Of a DNA stretch of 8,824 nt, positions 5,114-8,824 are shown in pieces. Each line of letters opens with the position of its first letter. Position 1 is the stretch's first letter. The DNA lies in assembly GCA_013329355.1 (NCBI GenBank), contig DUKK01000031.1:1-8824 (forward strand). The letters are read 5' to 3'. Under the pieces are notes generated by a model. That model searched no databases. It worked only from the letters and a program-made list of their open reading frames with translations, and had not been told where the DNA came from. Both the position numbers and the translations under genes were made by a program. This DNA is from Candidatus Poseidoniaceae archaeon (GTDB lineage Archaea > Thermoplasmatota > Poseidoniia > Poseidoniales > Poseidoniaceae).

Positions 5114-8100
5114 TCATTTGTATGGATTGTCTCCGGGCGAATAGGGAGCCTGCTGTTGAACATATTGGTGATTTTGACTTGCATTTATTTGGTTATTTAC
5201 CGTCTGGAAATTTTTATTCGGCGGCAAGCGCTGGTGCTGTTGTGGTTTTGGATTCCTTAAGCCAAATATCAGTACGGCAACAAGCGAAACTGCAAGCAGA
5301 AATATGACGATTAACAAAACGGGGTTTATTTCACCAAGACCTCCAAGGAATCCGTCTGAATCCCCGTCTTCGACGTAGAATGTATCTGTTTGAGCCGTTG
5401 GACCGCCAATAATAATGAATTCAATCCACATTGAGCCATCCCGATCTGGAGTCCAGCGATGGTTGAACACTCCATTTCCTCCAGAATTCACCTTTATTTG
5501 CTGTGAGTGAATTATTGTCCGAGCACCGTTACTCTCTACTCGCTCCACCCGTAATTGAGCATCTCCATCTGATTTACCAACATTCTGAATAACAACTGAC
5601 AAATCGATTGACTTGCCAACCTCCAAGGCACCAGTGTAAGATATTGCAGGCTGCTTTAGTGCGTATTCTGGTAATTGTTGTTCCAACTGCCAGACTGCAA
5701 ATGGGGTATATACCTCATCAGATACTGAGCCAAATGAATTACCAGCCATGTCGCTGCCGCTCACCCAAATGCGTAATTCTAAGGCTTCTGTTCTCAGTTC
5801 TTCAGATATCACGGCGTCTAGGTTAATTGGATATGAGCCGGTAATCGAATCTCCAAATGGCATAGCACCCAGTATCGAGATTTGTCCAAAACCATTGGCA
5901 ATACTGGAAGAAGCGAAACCAAAGCCTGAGGGGTGAACCTCCCATTTTAGATTCATCGAATTTTGATCTAGAAAACTATTTTCAGATAGAGTCATTAGAA
6001 GTTCGAGATTCTCCCACTCAGCCTCTTCAATTACTTGACCGGCTTGTGGATAATCTATACTTTTTATCGAAGGTTCCTCGTCATCAACTATGAACCATAA
6101 TAGCGGTGAATCGGGCTCAATGATGGTTGCCCCATTTGGTGGATTTTTCAGTGAAACCTCAAGTGGATAATTGCCAGGGTTTGCGGGAGAAATTATACTA
6201 CCATTGAACAATCCTTGTAGGTAATTAACCGGCGCTTGATTCAAGCCGAGTGTGAACAGCAATTCTAAGTCTTGCAGCACTGAGCGCTGGGTTTTGACCC
6301 AGTTTAATGAACCATTTATTGTGATATCTTCTCTTGCTTTGACCCAGGAACCCGTTACTGAATCGTTGTTACCCGAGGTGGTATAGGATAGCGATTGGCG
6401 ATTTATTTCCATCTCACCTGAATAGCGCCAGTTTAAATCAGCAAGTTCTATGGTTGTAGATTGTTTATTCAGGTCAGTGAGTTTTATCGACGGAGTACGA
6501 GTTATACTATCATCTGGGTCAAAACCCCATTTAAGTTCAAAATCAATGACAAAACGTCCAGAGTTGGTAAACAGTTGAGACCCACTATCACCAACCATTT
6601 CGCAGCTGTTGATTTGAATATACAGTGTTGATGTGGAACATATATTTGATTGCCGATTCCAAAATATTGTAGAAGAATCGGGTTGATTGATAGACAAATC
6701 TAGTTCAATTTCGGTAATGTCCGTTATACCATTTTTATCCCAGACTGGTATGCTTAAATCGATTGATTCACCAGGATGCAACCAAGGTAGGAAACCGTAA
6801 TCCCAAGACAATTCTGAGTAGCCAAGTTGCGGAGAGCCGTCACTACTAATAAGCAGGTTAAACAGTGGATTTGAGATATTTCCTGAATCTGTTAGTATAT
6901 TGCCCGCTGAGTCAGCAACTGCCAGCCAGCCCTGTACATATCCACCATCTGGAGCATCGGAAGAATCTAGTTCATAGCTGTATACTCCCTCTAGTTGAGT
7001 TAAATCTGCAGGCTGACTCAAGTCATATCTGACGACCTCGGATAAGTCAATCTGACCATTTTGATTAAAATCGTGTTCCCATGAATACCACAGAACTATC
7101 TCTGCTTGCGTAGGCAGGACAGGTCGATCCGTAACCGTAAACTCGAGCATTGTTGATGGGCTGGATTGAAAATGATCAAACTCATCAATATTCATTGACA
7201 GTAATTGTGGGTTTACTGCGTCATAGCGGAATAATAGACTGTTTGACACTTCATATGACACTGATTGACCTCGTAATGGTTGAATATCTATTTCTAGTTG
7301 TACTGTTTCACCGACAATTGGTGTAACCCATGGTATCGAAGCAATTCCCTCGCTAATTATCGAGGTCGAACCATATTCATTCCCATTTACTAGCAGCCTA
7401 ACAAGTGCATGTCCAGTGCGTGGTGCGGTGCCCTCATTGCCTTCGAAGCCCAACTGCGCTTGAATTACAACCGGTTCGCCACGCTGGCTTTGGAGATATG
7501 GGAATTGATTGTCAGTGGGAACACCGTTCGAGCCAATTATGGTCCAACTCTTAAGCGAAATATCATTCTCTACGCCCTGAGAATTGCCCAGTCCGAATGA
7601 CTTGCTAACTGACAACATTGGTCCGTTTTGAGATACCAGATTTACCGACGCAAGCATAAATTCCTCGTCATCCCATTCAACAGGGAACTTGAAACGATGG
7701 TGGAACTCAAGCGTATTTGCGGTTCCTGTCATACTAATACCACCATTGGTTCCCAAGTCTGACCAAATCAGCGGTATACCGTTCTGGACACAGTTATTCA
7801 CTCCATTTCCAACTACAGGTAAAGTAACAGTGCTACACCTAAGTTGGGCAACATCGTTTTCGCCAATTAGATTAAAGTCAACAAGCCATGAACCACCCTT
7901 GACAAAATTTTCCGGGTTGGTCACACCAACACTGGAAAAATCGAATGAACTTATGATGTCAATCCAGTTCATTGAAGGAGTGAAAGTATCGGTGACATTG
8001 CTGACCGTCATTTCGATTGGGTTCACCGATGGTGCTGTAGTGACGGTATTTACCGTCATTCTAATGGCACCAGTACTCTTCATTCTTACTGGGATTGAGA

Positions 8101-8824
8101 CCTCACGATAGCCGTTTACAATTGGTGAGTTTGGCAGGACACTGTTCAAACCTATTATCAGACCATCTGAACCAATGAAATCTAGGTTTATTTCAGAGTC
8201 ATATGTCGCCATTAGACCACCAAAATTAATGCTTGAAGTAGTAGAAGATGAACCAATTTTTAGCTTGAGTTCGGCAAATTGTAATCCATTGAGATTCACC
8301 CCCGATATAGATTGAGATATTGCATTGTTAATACTGCTTATTTGTGAGGGAGTAAGGCGAACTAGCGTAACCTGAGAAAAATCACCTAGTGAACTAGTAA
8401 GAATATCCTGATTGTTGTGTGAAAGAGTTAGGTATGGATTGATAAAATTAGTGCTGGGACTAGCGACTGCAAACTCTAATTTACTGACACCTTTGGTTGG
8501 GAGATAAACCGAAAATTCGGCTGGAGCTGACGTGCTGCTTTGTTGTGTTGTCCACAATGAGTCGTCTGATAATGTGTCCTGAATTCCTAATCTACCAATG
8601 CCAGTCCTGTCCATGGTCCAGTCACTAATTCCATCTAACCCAATGTCAAGTTCTAAACCATCAACAACGCTAGTTCTGATCATTTCAACAGCAATCTTGT
8701 CAAAAACCCAACTTCCGCCTGTTGAAACTGCACGAAACATTATCGAGAATTGTGGTTCTGACATAGATTGAAGGTTATTATTTGGCAAAATAGTCCACGA
8801 CTGTCCAGAATCAAGCGAGTACTC
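5114..8824 (-). CDS. Giant membrane-anchored extracellular multidomain protein, N terminus outside window
   Basis: At least 1236 residues, 5'-truncated by the right edge. The frame stays open from the TTG at 8786-8788 to the last base, so that TTG is an internal Leu, not a start. Numbering from the first visible codon: residues 3-10 (SLDSGQSW) match the Asp-box consensus SxDxGxxW, and with the following FRAVSTGGSWVFDKIAVEM stretch resemble the C-terminal half of a jelly-roll domain of MAM/immune-inhibitor type. Several beta-rich Ig-like segments follow, with DSAGN and DMAGN turns. An EF-hand-like loop, DFNQNGQIDLSE, is at 585-596. Cysteine pairs C330/C345 and C729/C741 are likely disulfides. 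A CARDB-like domain lies at about 1055-1152 (positions 5369-5662). After an acidic DGDSDG linker, one membrane helix at 1169-1189 (5258-5320) is followed by a 47-residue Gln/Asn/Pro-rich cytoplasmic tail. It is probably an adhesin, a surface-layer-associated or a degradative surface protein; no catalytic domain is visible here. RNase P RNA follows 41 nt downstream. Confidence 0.9.
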   Translation of the reverse strand, partial: EYSLDSGQSWTILPNNNLQSMSEPQFSIMFRAVSTGGSWVFDKIAVEMIRTSVVDGLELDIGLDGISDWTMDRTGIGRLGIQDTLSDDSLWTTQQSSTSAPAEFSVYLPTKGVSKLEFAVASPSTNFINPYLTLSHNNQDILTSSLGDFSQVTLVRLTPSQISSINNAISQSISGVNLNGLQFAELKLKIGSSSTTSSINFGGLMATYDSEINLDFIGSDGLIIGLNSVLPNSPIVNGYREVSIPVRMKSTGAIRMTVNTVTTAPSVNPIEMTVSNVTDTFTPSMNWIDIISSFDFSSVGVTNPENFVKGGSWLVDFNLIGENDVAQLRCSTVTLPVVGNGVNNCVQNGIPLIWSDLGTNGGISMTGTANTLEFHHRFKFPVEWDDEEFMLASVNLVSQNGPMLSVSKSFGLGNSQGVENDISLKSWTIIGSNGVPTDNQFPYLQSQRGEPVVIQAQLGFEGNEGTAPRTGHALVRLLVNGNEYGSTSIISEGIASIPWVTPIVGETVQLEIDIQPLRGQSVSYEVSNSLLFRYDAVNPQLLSMNIDEFDHFQSSPSTMLEFTVTDRPVLPTQAEIVLWYSWEHDFNQNGQIDLSEVVRYDLSQPADLTQLEGVYSYELDSSDAPDGGYVQGWLAVADSAGNILTDSGNISNPLFNLLISSDGSPQLGYSELSWDYGFLPWLHPGESIDLSIPVWDKNGITDITEIELDLSINQPDSSTIFWNRQSNICSTSTLYIQINSCEMVGDSGSQLFTNSGRFVIDFELKWGFDPDDSITRTPSIKLTDLNKQSTTIELADLNWRYSGEMEINRQSLSYTTSGNNDSVTGSWVKAREDITINGSLNWVKTQRSVLQDLELLFTLGLNQAPVNYLQGLFNGSIISPANPGNYPLEVSLKNPPNGATIIEPDSPLLWFIVDDEEPSIKSIDYPQAGQVIEEAEWENLELLMTLSENSFLDQNSMNLKWEVHPSGFGFASSSIANGFGQISILGAMPFGDSITGSYPINLDAVISEELRTEALELRIWVSGSDMAGNSFGSVSDEVYTPFAVWQLEQQLPEYALKQPAISYTGALEVGKSIDLSVVIQNVGKSDGDAQLRVERVESNGARTIIHSQQIKVNSGGNGVFNHRWTPDRDGSMWIEFIIIGGPTAQTDTFYVEDGDSDGFLGGLGEINPVLLIVIFLLAVSLVAVLIFGLRNPKPQQHQRLPPNKNFQTVNNQINASQNHQYVQQQAPYSPGDNPYK

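Noticed and set aside
7689..8111. 140-codon open frame on the plus strand inside the surface-protein gene
   Set aside because: It is a shadow of the minus-strand gene; its hydrophobic, Val/Thr/Pro-rich sequence matches the complement of beta-rich coding and has no initiation signal.
1..8824. CRISPR arrays, insertion sequences, integrase sites or a defence cassette
   Set aside because: No regularly spaced repeats, no transposase- or nuclease-like protein and no long terminal inverted repeats were found on either strand.

Overview
The window looks like a piece of an archaeal chromosome, most likely a marine planktonic euryarchaeon of the Poseidoniales (Marine Group II) type. The archaeal signs are TATA-like boxes about 25 nt upstream of start codons that have no leader, an RNase P RNA of archaeal/bacterial type A-like layout, a dolichol-phosphate-sugar-synthase-like glycosyltransferase with two C-terminal membrane helices, a HAE3-type RND exporter, and a giant surface protein with a CARDB domain and a C-terminal membrane anchor. 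The placement in Poseidoniales is inference from gene style; no single marker gene proves it.

Layout. At the left edge, on the minus strand, is the N-terminal 140 residues of an NAD-dependent sugar epimerase (1-421), which runs off the window. Divergent from it is a small unrecognised 84-residue protein with a strong Shine-Dalgarno site (529-783). An AT-rich intergenic region with a perfect 10-bp inverted repeat leads to a GT2 glycosyltransferase (947-1888), apparently leaderless. After 71 bp holding competing small hairpins comes a 936-residue 12-helix RND/MMPL-family exporter (1960-4770).

The 343-bp gap after the exporter has no gene in the six-frame reading, but it is filled by an RNase P RNA on the minus strand (about 4772-5072). 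Helices P1, P2, P3 and P4, including the bulged U of P4, and the CR I and CR V hallmarks can be read directly. The base of its P1 helix is one nucleotide from the exporter's stop codon. The rest of the window is one huge minus-strand gene for a membrane-anchored extracellular protein (5114 to beyond 8824). Its reading frame is open to the right edge, so the TTG at 8788 is not its start.

How the genes fit together. The epimerase (nucleotide-sugar supply), the membrane glycosyltransferase (lipid-linked sugar or glycan transfer), the RND exporter (movement of lipid-like molecules) and the anchored surface protein all point to the cell envelope. That link is contextual; no operon spanning them is shown, and the strands differ. 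RNase P RNA is a housekeeping gene lodged between them. I see no CRISPR array, mobile element, defence system or other clearly new system. The points most worth following are the convergent, nearly overlapping exporter/rnpB ends, the unknown small protein, and the modular surface protein.
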